From contig JAETNQ010000003.1 in assembly GCA_021772075.1 (NCBI GenBank), forward strand, positions 46,104-110,103: a stretch of DNA of 64,000 bases, in the 5' to 3' direction. The stretch's first letter is position 1. Each line of letters begins with the position of its first letter. The stretch comes from Lachnospiraceae bacterium (lineage in GTDB: Bacteria; Bacillota; Clostridia; Lachnospirales; Lachnospiraceae). A model generated the notes under the pieces. The model ran no database searches, was not told the origin of the DNA, and worked only from the letters and a program-made list of their open reading frames with translations. Below, in pieces: positions 32,588-42,409 of the stretch. A program made the translations under genes and the position numbers.

Positions 32588-33280
32588 TTATTCTTCTCTC
32601 GGATCAATAATCTTAACAGCATCTGCCACGCGGCCGTACTGGCCCTTAGCTTTCTCCCATGCTGTGTTCGGATCGTCGCCCTTTTTGATGAAATCTGTCA
32701 TTTTGCCGAGGCTTACGAACTGATAGCCGATAATCTGGTCATCTGCATCCAATGCGATGCCTGTTACATATCCTTCAGCCATTTCAAGATAACGGGGACC
32801 CTTCTTCAACGTACCGTACATGGTACCAACCTGGCTTCTAAGCCCTTTGCCCAGATCTTCAAGGCCTGCGCCTACCGGAAGTCCGTCTTCCGAAAATGCG
32901 CTCTGGCTTCTTCCGTATACGATCTGTAAGAACAATTCCCTCATGGCAGTATTGATCGCATCGCATACAAGGTCTGTATTCAATGCTTCCATCACTGTTC
33001 TTCCTGGTAAAATCTCAGATGCCATAGCTGCGGAATGTGTCATGCCGGAGCATCCGATCGTCTCAACCAGCGCTTCCTGGATGATGCCTTCCTTCACATT
33101 CAATGTCAGCTTGCAAGCGCCCTGCTGAGGCGCGCACCAGCCTATACCATGCGTTAAGCCGGAAATATCTTTGACTTCTTTGGCCTTTACCCATTTCGCT
33201 TCTTCCGGGATAGGCGCACAGCCGTGGTTTACACCCTGTGCTACTGTACACATTTCTTCAACTTCCTTTGAATAAATCAT
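32588..33280 (-). CDS. NifU/IscU-like iron-sulfur scaffold-related protein paired with GGGtGRT
   Basis: IIQEALVETIGCSGMTHSAAMASEILPGRTVMEALNTDLVCDAINTAMRELFLQIVYGRSQSAFSEDGLPVGAGLEDLGKG. Confidence 0.75.
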   Translation of the reverse strand: MIYSKEVEEMCTVAQGVNHGCAPIPEEAKWVKAKEVKDISGLTHGIGWCAPQQGACKLTLNVKEGIIQEALVETIGCSGMTHSAAMASEILPGRTVMEALNTDLVCDAINTAMRELFLQIVYGRSQSAFSEDGLPVGAGLEDLGKGLRSQVGTMYGTLKKGPRYLEMAEGYVTGIALDADDQIIGYQFVSLGKMTDFIKKGDDPNTAWEKAKGQYGRVADAVKIIDPREE

Positions 33281-33319
33281 GTGAAAACTCCTTTCAATAT
33301 GTAACTTGTGAATTTTATC

Positions 33320-33363
33320 GGCGCCAACCGCCAGATTGGCAGCCTACGTGCGCATCCGCGCAC
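33320..33363 (-). promoter_or_regulatory. two adjacent stem-loops in the 5' region of the NifU-like/GGGtGRT pair
   Basis: Minus strand GTGCGC-GGAT-GCGCAC followed by GGCTGCCAA-N8-TTGGCGCC. Confidence 0.4.
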
Positions 33364-33458
33364 TTTTTAACATAACCATAACCGCAATTCTTATTTTCGC
33401 ATATTTTCTGCAAAAAATCCAGTATATTTTCAAATTATATTGCTAATTCCGCGATTTT

Positions 33459-34142
33459 TTACCTTCTTGCAGCAATCTCTCCTTCTTTTTTATAAATGCT
33501 GTTTTCCGGCACATACCCTCTGACCGAAGAGGTTGGATATATGCTGGCTCCTTTTCCGACCACCGTACCCGGATTCAAAACGGAATTGCATCCCACTTCC
33601 ACATGGTCCCCAAGCATCGCCCCGAATTTTTTAAGCCCTGTTTCCAGACATTCTTCCCGAAATTTTACGGACACCAGCGTTTTATCGCTTTTTACATTAG
33701 AAGTAATGGAACCGGCCCCCATGTGCGCCTTGTATCCAAGTATGCTGTCACCCACGTAATTATAATGGGGTACCTGGACTTTATTAAAAAGAATCACATT
33801 TTTCAATTCCGTGGAGTTTCCTACCACCGCCCCTTTCCCGACGACCGCGCTTCCCCTGATAAAAGCGCAATGGCGTACCTCGGCATCTTCATCGATAATG
33901 GCCGGCCCGTTGATATATGCGCTTGGAAATATTTTTGCCGACTTTGCCACCCATATGTTTTCCCCTCTTTTCTCATAGAGTTCTTCTGGAAGGCTTTTCC
34001 CCAGTTCCACGATAAAATCTTTGATCTTCGCCAGCACCTCCCATGGATATTCCGCCCCTTCAAAGATCTTCGCTGCTATCGTTTCCGACAACGAATATAA
34101 ATGCTCCACTTTCCACTGTTCCATTTCCTTCTCCTCCCTCAT
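33459..34142 (-). CDS. left-handed beta-helix (LbH) nucleotidyltransferase/acyltransferase-like protein
   Basis: Hexapeptide repeats: AYINGPAIIDEDAEVRHCAFIRGSAVVGKGAVVGNSTELKNVILFNKVQVPHYNYVGDSILGYKAHMGAGSITSN. Confidence 0.85.
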   Translation of the reverse strand: MREEKEMEQWKVEHLYSLSETIAAKIFEGAEYPWEVLAKIKDFIVELGKSLPEELYEKRGENIWVAKSAKIFPSAYINGPAIIDEDAEVRHCAFIRGSAVVGKGAVVGNSTELKNVILFNKVQVPHYNYVGDSILGYKAHMGAGSITSNVKSDKTLVSVKFREECLETGLKKFGAMLGDHVEVGCNSVLNPGTVVGKGASIYPTSSVRGYVPENSIYKKEGEIAARR

Positions 34143-36152
34143 CTACTTTTTATAATTTTGGGCCGCACGATCGAACTGCTGGAATAAGAAACCTTGGTTT
34201 CCCATCTGTTTTACGATATTTGTCCGTCTGCTTACAAAATCATCCAGCTTCGCCATATACTCTTTTTCCGTAATATTCCCTTCCGCTACCAGCGTCAGCC
34301 CCTTTTCCCAGCTCGCTGTCAGGGCCGGATCGAGCAAAGGCTTGATAGAACCGGCCACTACATCGTATATCATTTCCCCCATCAGAGTAGGCGTGATGAT
34401 CTGAGTTTTTTTATTCAAAGCCAAATATTTAATGTTTACCAGCTTTTTTAATATTTCGGCCCTCGTAGCAGAAGTGCCGATCCCGCTTCCTTTGATCTGG
34501 GCGCGGAGTTCCTCGTCCTCAATAAACTGGCCGGCATTTTCCATCGTCAGTATCATTGTTCCTGAATTATAACGTTTGGGCGGCGATGTTTCCCCCTCCT
34601 TGATTTCCATTCCTTTTAAAGCAAAAACCATTCCTTTTTTCATCTGCTGGATCATCGCTGCCAATTCAGGATCCTTTGTATCCGGCGTTCCGTTTTCCCC
34701 ATCCTCTTTTTCCTTTTCTTCTTTCTTTTTTGCAAAAGAAAAACCTGCCGCTTTTAAATACCCCTCTTCCTCCAGGATCTTAAAATTAGCAAAAAACTTC
34801 TCTTCCTTTATTCCGATCCGAAGGGATATCTTCCGGTATACGGCTGCAGGATAGAAAATACTCAAAAAACGCCGGACGATGATTTCATAAACCTTTGCCG
34901 CTGTCTGATCCAGTCCGTTCAAATTCCCTAATCCCTGCCCGGTAGGAATAATGGCATAGTGGTCCGTGATCTGCTTATCATTTACATATCTTGTTTTCGC
35001 CATATTTTTATATGCCTGGTTTTGCAGCACTTCATCGGCAAGCGCCGCCGTCTGGGAATAATTTCTTAATCCGCTTATATTTTTATAAATTTCCTTTGCT
35101 ACCGCGCTGGACAGTACCCTGGCATCGGTTCTCGGATAAGTCGTCATTTTCTTTTCATATAATTCCTGCACGATGCGCAATGTTTCATCCGGGCTTATCT
35201 TAAAATATTTGGAGCAGTCGTTTTGCAGTTCCGCTAAATTATACAAAAGCGGAGGATTCTTTGTTTCCTTTTTCTTCTCTGCCGCCTCGAGCACAGGCGC
35301 TGACAGCGGTTCCTGCTGCAGACAGGCGATCAGCTCCTCCGCCGTCTTCCTCTCTTTAAACCCATTTTCCTTATATAACAGCGGGGAAGAATAATATTTC
35401 GTCCCTTCCGCCGCTTTCCATTCGCAATCGAACTCCTTCCCCCCCGTTTCCACCCTTGCGGACACTTTGTAAAAAGGAGTCTTGACAAATTCCCTGATCT
35501 CCCTCTCCCTGTTCACCACCATTCCCAGCACACAGGTCATGACCCGTCCTACCGAAATCACCGCCCGGTCCGTCTTCAGGTAGCTTTTAATGGAACCGCC
35601 GTATTTCAGGGTAAGTACACGGGAAAAGTTAATTCCCATCAGATAATCTTCTTTGGCCCTCAAATAAGCGGCTGCGCCAAGGTTGTCATATTCTTCCAGA
35701 TCCTTGGCTTCACGTATCCCCCTTAGTATTTCCTCTTCCGTCTGGGAATCGATCCAGACACGCTTTCGTTTTTTTCCTTTCACCCCTGCCTGGCGCTCCA
35801 CCAGCCGGTAAATATATTCCCCTTCCCGCCCGGAGTCCGTACATACATAGATTGTTCCTACATCGGGACGATTTAAAAGCCCGCTCACGATTCCAAACTG
35901 CTTTTTTACATTCTCTATCACTTCGTACTTGAATTCATCCGGGATAAAGGGAAGCGTGGATAACGACCACCTTTTGTATTTTTCATCGTACGCTTCCGGA
36001 TAGCTCATCGTCACCAGATGCCCTACACACCAAGTGATCACCGCTTCTTCGGATTCCATATAGCCGTCCCTGTTGCCCATATTCAATTTCAGAGCTTTCG
36101 CGAACTCCCTGGCTACGCTCGGTTTTTCCGCTATATATAAATTCTTTTCCAT
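34143..36152 (-). CDS. topB: DNA topoisomerase III
   Basis: MEKNLYIAEKPSVAREFAKAL; VCTDSGREGEYIYRLVERQAG; MTTYPRTDARVLSS. Confidence 0.95.
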   Translation of the reverse strand: MEKNLYIAEKPSVAREFAKALKLNMGNRDGYMESEEAVITWCVGHLVTMSYPEAYDEKYKRWSLSTLPFIPDEFKYEVIENVKKQFGIVSGLLNRPDVGTIYVCTDSGREGEYIYRLVERQAGVKGKKRKRVWIDSQTEEEILRGIREAKDLEEYDNLGAAAYLRAKEDYLMGINFSRVLTLKYGGSIKSYLKTDRAVISVGRVMTCVLGMVVNREREIREFVKTPFYKVSARVETGGKEFDCEWKAAEGTKYYSSPLLYKENGFKERKTAEELIACLQQEPLSAPVLEAAEKKKETKNPPLLYNLAELQNDCSKYFKISPDETLRIVQELYEKKMTTYPRTDARVLSSAVAKEIYKNISGLRNYSQTAALADEVLQNQAYKNMAKTRYVNDKQITDHYAIIPTGQGLGNLNGLDQTAAKVYEIIVRRFLSIFYPAAVYRKISLRIGIKEEKFFANFKILEEEGYLKAAGFSFAKKKEEKEKEDGENGTPDTKDPELAAMIQQMKKGMVFALKGMEIKEGETSPPKRYNSGTMILTMENAGQFIEDEELRAQIKGSGIGTSATRAEILKKLVNIKYLALNKKTQIITPTLMGEMIYDVVAGSIKPLLDPALTASWEKGLTLVAEGNITEKEYMAKLDDFVSRRTNIVKQMGNQGFLFQQFDRAAQNYKK

Positions 36153-36170
36153 TTCATGTAAAGCCTTCCT

Positions 36171-37746
36171 CTATCCTGCCGTCTCTTTTAATAATTTTTC
36201 CATTTGTTCAGGCGGCATGGGCCTGCCCAGAAAATACCCCTGGATATTGTCGCACTCGATGGATTTTAAATATTCAAACTGCTCCTCTGTCTCCACGCCT
36301 TCCGCCACCGTTTCGTAACCGAGTCTCTTCACCATATAAATGATGGATTCCGTAATAATTTTCGTGTTATCATCCGAAATCACCGTATCAATAAAAGACT
36401 TATCAATCTTCAGCGTATCGATAGGGAGCCCTTTCAAATAAGAAAGGGAAGAATATCCTGTCCCAAAATCATCCAACGAAATCCTGAAACCGTATTCTTT
36501 TAAAACGAGCAGCTTATTCGTCACTTCTTCCAGATCATCGATCAGAATGCTCTCTGTAATTTCCAATTCCACTTCGGAAGGGGATACTCCGTATTTTTCC
36601 AACACTCTCATCAGACTGTCCACGAAATCCTTCCGCTTATATTGAATCGCAGAAATATTTAATGCCAGGATCAGGGATGGATGGTATTTCTTCTTCCACC
36701 CGGAAAAAATACGGATGCTCTCTTCCATCACCCACGTTCTACTGCGGCTGGAAAGCAATCGTAAAATTCTGCTGGAAAACGGCCTCTTTTAATTTGTTTT
36801 CTATATCGATATCCTGCAGGAAATCCTTCAGGATCGCTTTATCAAAATATTGGATCGAACCTTTTCCCCTCGCTTTTCCTTTCAGCATCACGATTTCGGC
36901 GCAATTAATAAGCTCCAAGGCGTTTTTCGCCGCCTCCGGATAAGATGCTACTCCTACGCCTGCAGTAATAAAAAGCTCCTGCCCGCTGCTTAATACAAAC
37001 GGTTTTTCTATTCGCTCTTTCATCGCCTGATAGATCCGCCCCGCCTCTTCCGTTCCGTTTGATCCGTATATCGCAAGACAATAGATATCGCTGTTAAAAT
37101 GCGATACGACAAGATCCCTTCTGCCAAAAGAAGATAAATACTGCCCGAACTGCTGGACAATTTCGTCCCCTATGACGATTCCCAATCCATCATTGATTCT
37201 GTGAAAATCATCAATATCGATAAACATAACATCGACTGTCTTTTCTTCCATTTCCGCCTTTTGTAAAAATTTCCCCAAAAGCTGTACAAAATAATTTCTG
37301 TTATATAACCCTGTCAGTATATCATAATAGGCCAAATAAACCAGTTCCTCATGCTGCCTTTTGAATTTCGTAATATCTTCAAAACGCAGGACTTTATCCC
37401 TGGGGCTGCCTTTTTTATCGTATATGACTGCGGCTTCGCATTCCAGCCAGGTTCTTCCGTCCCGAAGGCGTACTGTCAAGTTTCCTCTCCGGATTCCTTT
37501 TTTCTCCGGAAATAAGAATTCTTTAAATTGTGGCGCATATTCTTCTTCCACGCAATAACCGATTTTTTCCAGTTCCTCCGATGTACGCAGTTCCACATCA
37601 AAAAACTTATTCCAGCTGCCTGCCGTCTTTACCGTTTTTTCCTTAAAATCGGCATACAAAAATGCGCTGTCTGACATATCGTATATCATTTGGAACATCT
37701 TTTCATCATTGCTCAATTCTTTGCCCGCTGTATTCCATAAATCCAT
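36171..37746 (-). pseudogene. PAS-GGDEF-EAL signalling protein interrupted by internal deletion/frameshift
   Basis: ORF 36739-37746 ends ...AVFQQNFTIAFQPQ* ; ORF continuing in another frame begins ...RTWVMEESIRIFSGWKKKYHPSLILALNISAIQ...; roughly 40-45 residues including the EALxRW motif are missing between FQPQ and WVMEES. Confidence 0.8.
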
Positions 37747-37780
37747 TTCCAGCCGCCCTTCTTCATAAGTCCTCCGACTT

Positions 37781-38866
37781 TTATTTTTTCGTAATATATC
37801 CCTGTGCTTTTAACAATTCCGCACAAAGCACCGCTCCTCCGGCTGCTCCCCGGACCGTATTGTGGGAAAGGCCTACGAATTTCCAATCATAAACGCTGTC
37901 CTCCCTCAGCCGTCCCACGCTGATGCCCATTCCTCTTTCATAGTCCACATCCAGGCTCACCTGAGGACGGTTATCCTCTTCCAGATATTGGATAAACTGT
38001 CCGGGCGCGCTCGGCAGTCCCAGTTCCTGGGGGACTCCCTTAAACTGAGTCAGCTTTGCGATTAATTCTTCCTTTGATGCTTTTTTCCTGAATTTCACGA
38101 AAACCGCTGCCGTATGGCCGTTCAAAACCGGTACGCGGATACATTGGCAGGTAATGACCGGGGTTGCAGCCGGCACGATTACTCCGTCCTTGATCTCTCC
38201 CCAAATCCGCAAAGGTTCTTTTTCGCTTTTTTCTTCTTCCCCTCCGATATACGGAATAATATTCCCTTCCATCTCCGGCCAGTCCTGGAATGTCTTTCCT
38301 GCCCCTGAGATCGCCTGGTAAGTCGTCGCCACCACTTCGTACGGTTCAAACTCCTTCCACGCGGTAAGAACCGGCGCATAACTCTGGATGGAACAATTCG
38401 GTTTGACGGCCACAAATCCTCTTTGGGTTCCTAACCTCTTTTTCTGGAAATCAATGACTTTCATATGTCCTGGATTAATTTCCGGCACGACCATAGGCAC
38501 ATCTTCTGTCCATCTGTGCGCGCTGTTATTCGATACCACAGGAGTTTCCGTCCTGGCATACTCCTCCTCTATCTTCTTGATTTCTTCCTTTGTCATATCC
38601 ACCGCGCTGAATACAAAATCCACCTGTGCGGCTACCTTTTCCACTTCGTTTACATTCATCACCACAAGATCTTTTACCGCCTCCGGCATGGGCGACGTCA
38701 TTTTCCATCTGCCCTCCACCGCTTCGGCATAAGTCCTTCCCGCAGAACGGGGGCTTGCCGCGATCGTCGTCACTTCAAACCAGGGATGGTTCTCCAGCAA
38801 GGAAATAAACCTCTGCCCTACCATGCCGGTTCCGCCTAAAATACCTACTTTTAATTTTCCGCTCAT
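37781..38866 (-). CDS. asd: aspartate-semialdehyde dehydrogenase
   Basis: KVGILGGTGMVGQRFISLLENHPWF; VAVKPNCSIQSYAPVL. Confidence 0.95.
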   Translation of the reverse strand: MSGKLKVGILGGTGMVGQRFISLLENHPWFEVTTIAASPRSAGRTYAEAVEGRWKMTSPMPEAVKDLVVMNVNEVEKVAAQVDFVFSAVDMTKEEIKKIEEEYARTETPVVSNNSAHRWTEDVPMVVPEINPGHMKVIDFQKKRLGTQRGFVAVKPNCSIQSYAPVLTAWKEFEPYEVVATTYQAISGAGKTFQDWPEMEGNIIPYIGGEEEKSEKEPLRIWGEIKDGVIVPAATPVITCQCIRVPVLNGHTAAVFVKFRKKASKEELIAKLTQFKGVPQELGLPSAPGQFIQYLEEDNRPQVSLDVDYERGMGISVGRLREDSVYDWKFVGLSHNTVRGAAGGAVLCAELLKAQGYITKK

Positions 38867-38893
38867 CGTACGCTCCTCATCTTTCTTCCTTTT

Positions 38894-40294
38894 TTAGTAA
38901 TATCGTTCTTTCAGCCAGCTGTTCTCTAAATATTCTTTATAAATACGGATCACATCTTCCATCGCTTTCCTGCCGGGCGCGCCGATTGTCAGCCGCCGCT
39001 CCACGCAGCTTTTCAAACTTATGGCGTCATAAATATCTGCTTCAAATACCGGGCTGATCGCCTTCCACTCGTCCATCGCCAGAGCATCGATACGAGTATT
39101 CTTATCAATGCAGTACAAAACAAGCCGCCCTATGATTCCATGGGCATCCCGGAAAGGAACTCCTTTTCCCACCAGATAATCCGCCGCATCCGTAGCGTTC
39201 GTGAAACCGTTCATAGCGCTTGCTGCCATCGCTTCTTTATGGAATTTCATCGTCCGCAGCATTCCGGTAAACAATGCGATGCATCCTTTTACCGTATCGA
39301 CCGCATCAAAAGTGAGTTCCTTGTCCTCCTGCATATCTTTATTATACGCCAGCGGAATCCCTTTCATCACCGTAAGAATCGCTGTCAGCGCCCCATATAC
39401 CCTCCCGGTTTTTCCGCGGACCAGCTCCGCAATATCGGGATTTTTTTTCTGGGGCATAATACTGCTGCCTGTCGAATAGGCATCATCGATCTCTACAAAA
39501 TGATATTCATTGGAATTCCATATGATGACTTCTTCACAAAATCTGCTTAAATGCATCATGACTGTGGATAAAGCGGAAAGGAACTCAATAATATAATCCC
39601 TGTCCGCTACGGAATCCATGCTGTTTAAAGAAGGCCCCTCAAATCCGAGCAGAGATGCCGTATACCTCCGATCCAGCGGATAGGTTGTCCCTGCCAGCGC
39701 CCCGGCTCCAAGAGGGCAGTAATTCATCCTTGCATAAATATCCCTCATCCTCAAATGATCCCTGTGGAACATCTCGAAATACGCCCCCATATGATGAGCC
39801 AGCGTAACGGGCTGCGCTTTCTGCAGATGGGTAAAGCCCGGCATATAAGTATCCAGGTTCCCTTCCATCACTTCGAGCAATACCCCCAGCAGTTCCTCCA
39901 GCTCCTCTGCCACATGAATAATCTCTTTCCTTATATATAGCTTCATATCCAAAGCTACTTGGTCATTGCGGCTCCTTCCCGTATGCAGTTTTTTCCCTGC
40001 ATCCCCAATCCTCTCTATCAGGTTTGCCTCCACAAAGCTATGGATATCTTCATATTCTTCCGTAATCTCCAGCTTCCCGTTTTTTACATCCTCCCGGATC
40101 CCGGCCAGCCCCTTGACAATCGCATTTTTTTCCTCTTCCGATAAAATGCCCTGCTTTTCCAGCATTACCACGTGGGCTATACTGCCTTCGATATCCTCTT
40201 CAAATAATTTTCTGTCAAAAGAAATAGATGCGTTAAAATTATACACTAACTGGTCCGTTTCCTTCGTAAAGCGCCCGCCCCAAAGCTGTGCCAT
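38894..40294 (-). CDS. argH: argininosuccinate lyase
   Basis: MAQLWGGRFTKETDQLVYNFNASISFD; TGRSRNDQVALDMKLY; GSSIMPQKKNPDIAELVRGK. Confidence 0.97.
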   Translation of the reverse strand: MAQLWGGRFTKETDQLVYNFNASISFDRKLFEEDIEGSIAHVVMLEKQGILSEEEKNAIVKGLAGIREDVKNGKLEITEEYEDIHSFVEANLIERIGDAGKKLHTGRSRNDQVALDMKLYIRKEIIHVAEELEELLGVLLEVMEGNLDTYMPGFTHLQKAQPVTLAHHMGAYFEMFHRDHLRMRDIYARMNYCPLGAGALAGTTYPLDRRYTASLLGFEGPSLNSMDSVADRDYIIEFLSALSTVMMHLSRFCEEVIIWNSNEYHFVEIDDAYSTGSSIMPQKKNPDIAELVRGKTGRVYGALTAILTVMKGIPLAYNKDMQEDKELTFDAVDTVKGCIALFTGMLRTMKFHKEAMAASAMNGFTNATDAADYLVGKGVPFRDAHGIIGRLVLYCIDKNTRIDALAMDEWKAISPVFEADIYDAISLKSCVERRLTIGAPGRKAMEDVIRIYKEYLENSWLKERYY

Positions 40295-40330
40295 GATATC
40301 ATCCTCCAAATCCATCCAATCTGATATTAG

Positions 40331-40359
40331 ATACTACCATATTTTTTTAGCTTTTTCAA
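40331..40359 (-). promoter_or_regulatory. putative sigma-A promoter for argH
   Basis: Minus strand TTGAAA-17-TAGTAT. Confidence 0.6.
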
Positions 40360-40506
40360 TCTTTTCCACGGCTGCCGTACGGAAATCGGCTTTCGCATAC
40401 CGGTTTCCCTGCTGCGGACAGAGAAACCCTTCGCTTAATTATTACAATTCACACCATTTTTCTTCCCTCATCATATAATGAACATATATGAAGTTGGAGG
40501 AATCTT

Positions 40507-41328
40507 ATGACAAACCCGATATTAGAATTGAATGATATCTGCTATTCCTACCACAGCCCAAAAGGCGAAACCGATGCCTTATCCCATATATCCTTCCGTG
40601 TAAAAAAAGGAGAATTTCTGGCAATCGTCGGTCCTTCCGGCTGCGGAAAATCCACTCTTCTATCCATCATCGCCGGCCTGATTCCACCGGAAAGCGGAGA
40701 AATCCATTTTGCATCCGCGCCGGAAGAAAATCCGGAAAAGCGGTGCTGTCCCAGAATCGGATATATGCTCCAGCACGACCATCTTTTCGAATGGCGCACC
40801 ATTTACCGCAACGTTATTCTGGGACTGGAAATAAACCGCCAGCTTACTCCCGAAAAAAAAGAACGGGCTTTGGAACTTCTCAAAGATTACGGACTGTATA
40901 AATTCAAAGACAAAAAGCCCGGAGAACTGTCAGGAGGAATGAAACAGCGCGCCGCGCTCATACGCACCCTCCTCCTTGATCCGGATATTCTTCTGCTGGA
41001 TGAACCGTTCAGCGCCCTGGATTACCAGACAAGGCTTTCCGTTTCCTCCGATATCTGCAATATTATACGTTCCACAAAAAAAACGGCAATCCTTGTAACC
41101 CACGATCTCTCGGAGGCCATCAGTCTTGCCGACCGCATTCTCGTTCTCAGCAAACGTCCCGCCCGCATCAAATGCGACATTCCGATTCACCTGACCATTT
41201 CCGGCAATTCCCCTCTCGCTTCCCGGAACGCCCCGGAATACCAGGGATATTTTAATCAATTATGGAAGGAGATTTCTGATGAAAACTATATACAACTCCC
41301 GCAAATCGCCCGGCCAGCCTCTGAGTAA
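40507..41328 (+). CDS. ABC transporter ATP-binding protein, nitrate/sulfonate/taurine (SsuB/TauB) type
   Basis: Walker A GPSGCGKST, signature LSGGMKQRAALIRTLL, Walker B LLLDEPFSALD; SD TTGGAGGAA. Confidence 0.93.
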   Translation: MTNPILELNDICYSYHSPKGETDALSHISFRVKKGEFLAIVGPSGCGKSTLLSIIAGLIPPESGEIHFASAPEENPEKRCCPRIGYMLQHDHLFEWRTIYRNVILGLEINRQLTPEKKERALELLKDYGLYKFKDKKPGELSGGMKQRAALIRTLLLDPDILLLDEPFSALDYQTRLSVSSDICNIIRSTKKTAILVTHDLSEAISLADRILVLSKRPARIKCDIPIHLTISGNSPLASRNAPEYQGYFNQLWKEISDENYIQLPQIARPASE

Positions 41329-42106
41329 CCAGGAAAAATACGAATACGCACAGCTGCGCCACCACCGCCTCGTGATCGCCGTCCGGTTTCTGATTTTTGC
41401 CTTTTTTCTCGCCGTCTGGGAGTTTTCCGCCCATATGGGTTATATCGATGCATTCTTTTTCAGCAGCCCGAGCCGGGTTGTTTTATGCTTTTGGAATATG
41501 GTAAAGGATGGCACCTTTTTCACGAATACGGGAATTACTCTGCTGGAAACCGTCGCAAGCTTCCTGCTTGTTTTTCTGATCGGAATGTTATCCGCCACCC
41601 TTCTATGGTATTCCTCAAAATGCTCCGAAATTCTGGAACCATATCTGGTCGTTCTGAACAGTCTTCCGAAATCCGCTCTTGCCCCATTATTCATTGTATG
41701 GCTGGGAACAGGAATAAATACCATTATTGTAGCAGGGATTTCTGTCGCCATCTTCGGATCCATCATTAACTTGTATACCGGGTTCCGGCAGGTGGACGAA
41801 GAAAAGATCAAGCTGATCTATACGCTGGGCGGCAGCAAAAGAAACGCTTTCATAAAAGTGGTGCTTCCGGGATCCATTCCCACGATTCTCAGCAATATGA
41901 AGGTAAATATCGGCCTTGCCTTAGTAGGCGTTATTATCGGCGAATTCCTCGCCGCCCGCAGGGGACTCGGGTATTTGATCATTTATGGGTCGCAGGTCTT
42001 CCAGCTCAACATGGTAATCACATCCATCATGATCCTCTGCGTCATCGCCATGGCGCTTTACCAGATGATCCAGGCTTTGGAGCATTATTACCTGAAAAAA
42101 CTATGA
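41279..42106 (+). CDS. ABC transporter permease (SsuC/TauC type)
   Basis: SGSIPTILSNMKVNIGLALVGVIIGEFLAARRGLGYLI (BPD_transp_1 EAA-like region); SD GGAAGGAG; overlaps ATPase gene. Confidence 0.92.
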   Translation: MKTIYNSRKSPGQPLSNQEKYEYAQLRHHRLVIAVRFLIFAFFLAVWEFSAHMGYIDAFFFSSPSRVVLCFWNMVKDGTFFTNTGITLLETVASFLLVFLIGMLSATLLWYSSKCSEILEPYLVVLNSLPKSALAPLFIVWLGTGINTIIVAGISVAIFGSIINLYTGFRQVDEEKIKLIYTLGGSKRNAFIKVVLPGSIPTILSNMKVNIGLALVGVIIGEFLAARRGLGYLIIYGSQVFQLNMVITSIMILCVIAMALYQMIQALEHYYLKKL

Positions 42107-42131
42107 TTCTGCAACTTCAGAAAAAATACAG

Positions 42132-42160
42132 TTGACATCCCTTTCCATAAAGCGTATGCT
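42132..42160 (+). promoter_or_regulatory. putative sigma-A promoter of ABC exporter leader
   Basis: TTGACA-17-TATGCT. Confidence 0.75.
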
Positions 42161-42256
42161 AAGAATACGTTTGAAAACGAACATCCAAAATACAAGCCGT
42201 GTTATTTGCAAGTGCGGCAATGAACTCATAAAAACGAAAGAAAGGAGGCAAGAATT

Positions 42257-42409
42257 ATGATGATGAACTTTTACTGCTATAACAATTTCTATTACACCTT
42301 AAAGCCGTATCACCCCATATTTCGAACTGCCTCCAGTACATCGATAGCCAATGCCAAAGCGCATGCCTTTTGCAAAAAGGATACTATTTGCCAATCTGCT
42401 GATTGGTAA
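42257..42409 (+). CDS. 50-codon leader ORF upstream of ABC exporter pair (bmrB-like role proposed)
   Basis: AAAGGAGG SD, 8 nt, ATG; MMMNFYCYNNFYYTLKPYHPIFRTASSTSIANAKAHAFCKKDTICQSADW*; not in ORF track. Confidence 0.7.
   Translation: MMMNFYCYNNFYYTLKPYHPIFRTASSTSIANAKAHAFCKKDTICQSADW

Noticed and set aside
36739-36758. Programmed frameshift as explanation for the split GGDEF/EAL gene
   Set aside because: No slippery site at the junction, and about 40-45 conserved EAL-domain residues are missing, so a deletion fits better.
40360-40470. Minus-strand reading frame EGFLCPQQGNRYAKADFRTAAVEKIEKAKKIW* upstream of argH
   Set aside because: Protein-like composition, possibly a gene remnant, but no start codon or SD and it overlaps the argH promoter; too weak to call.
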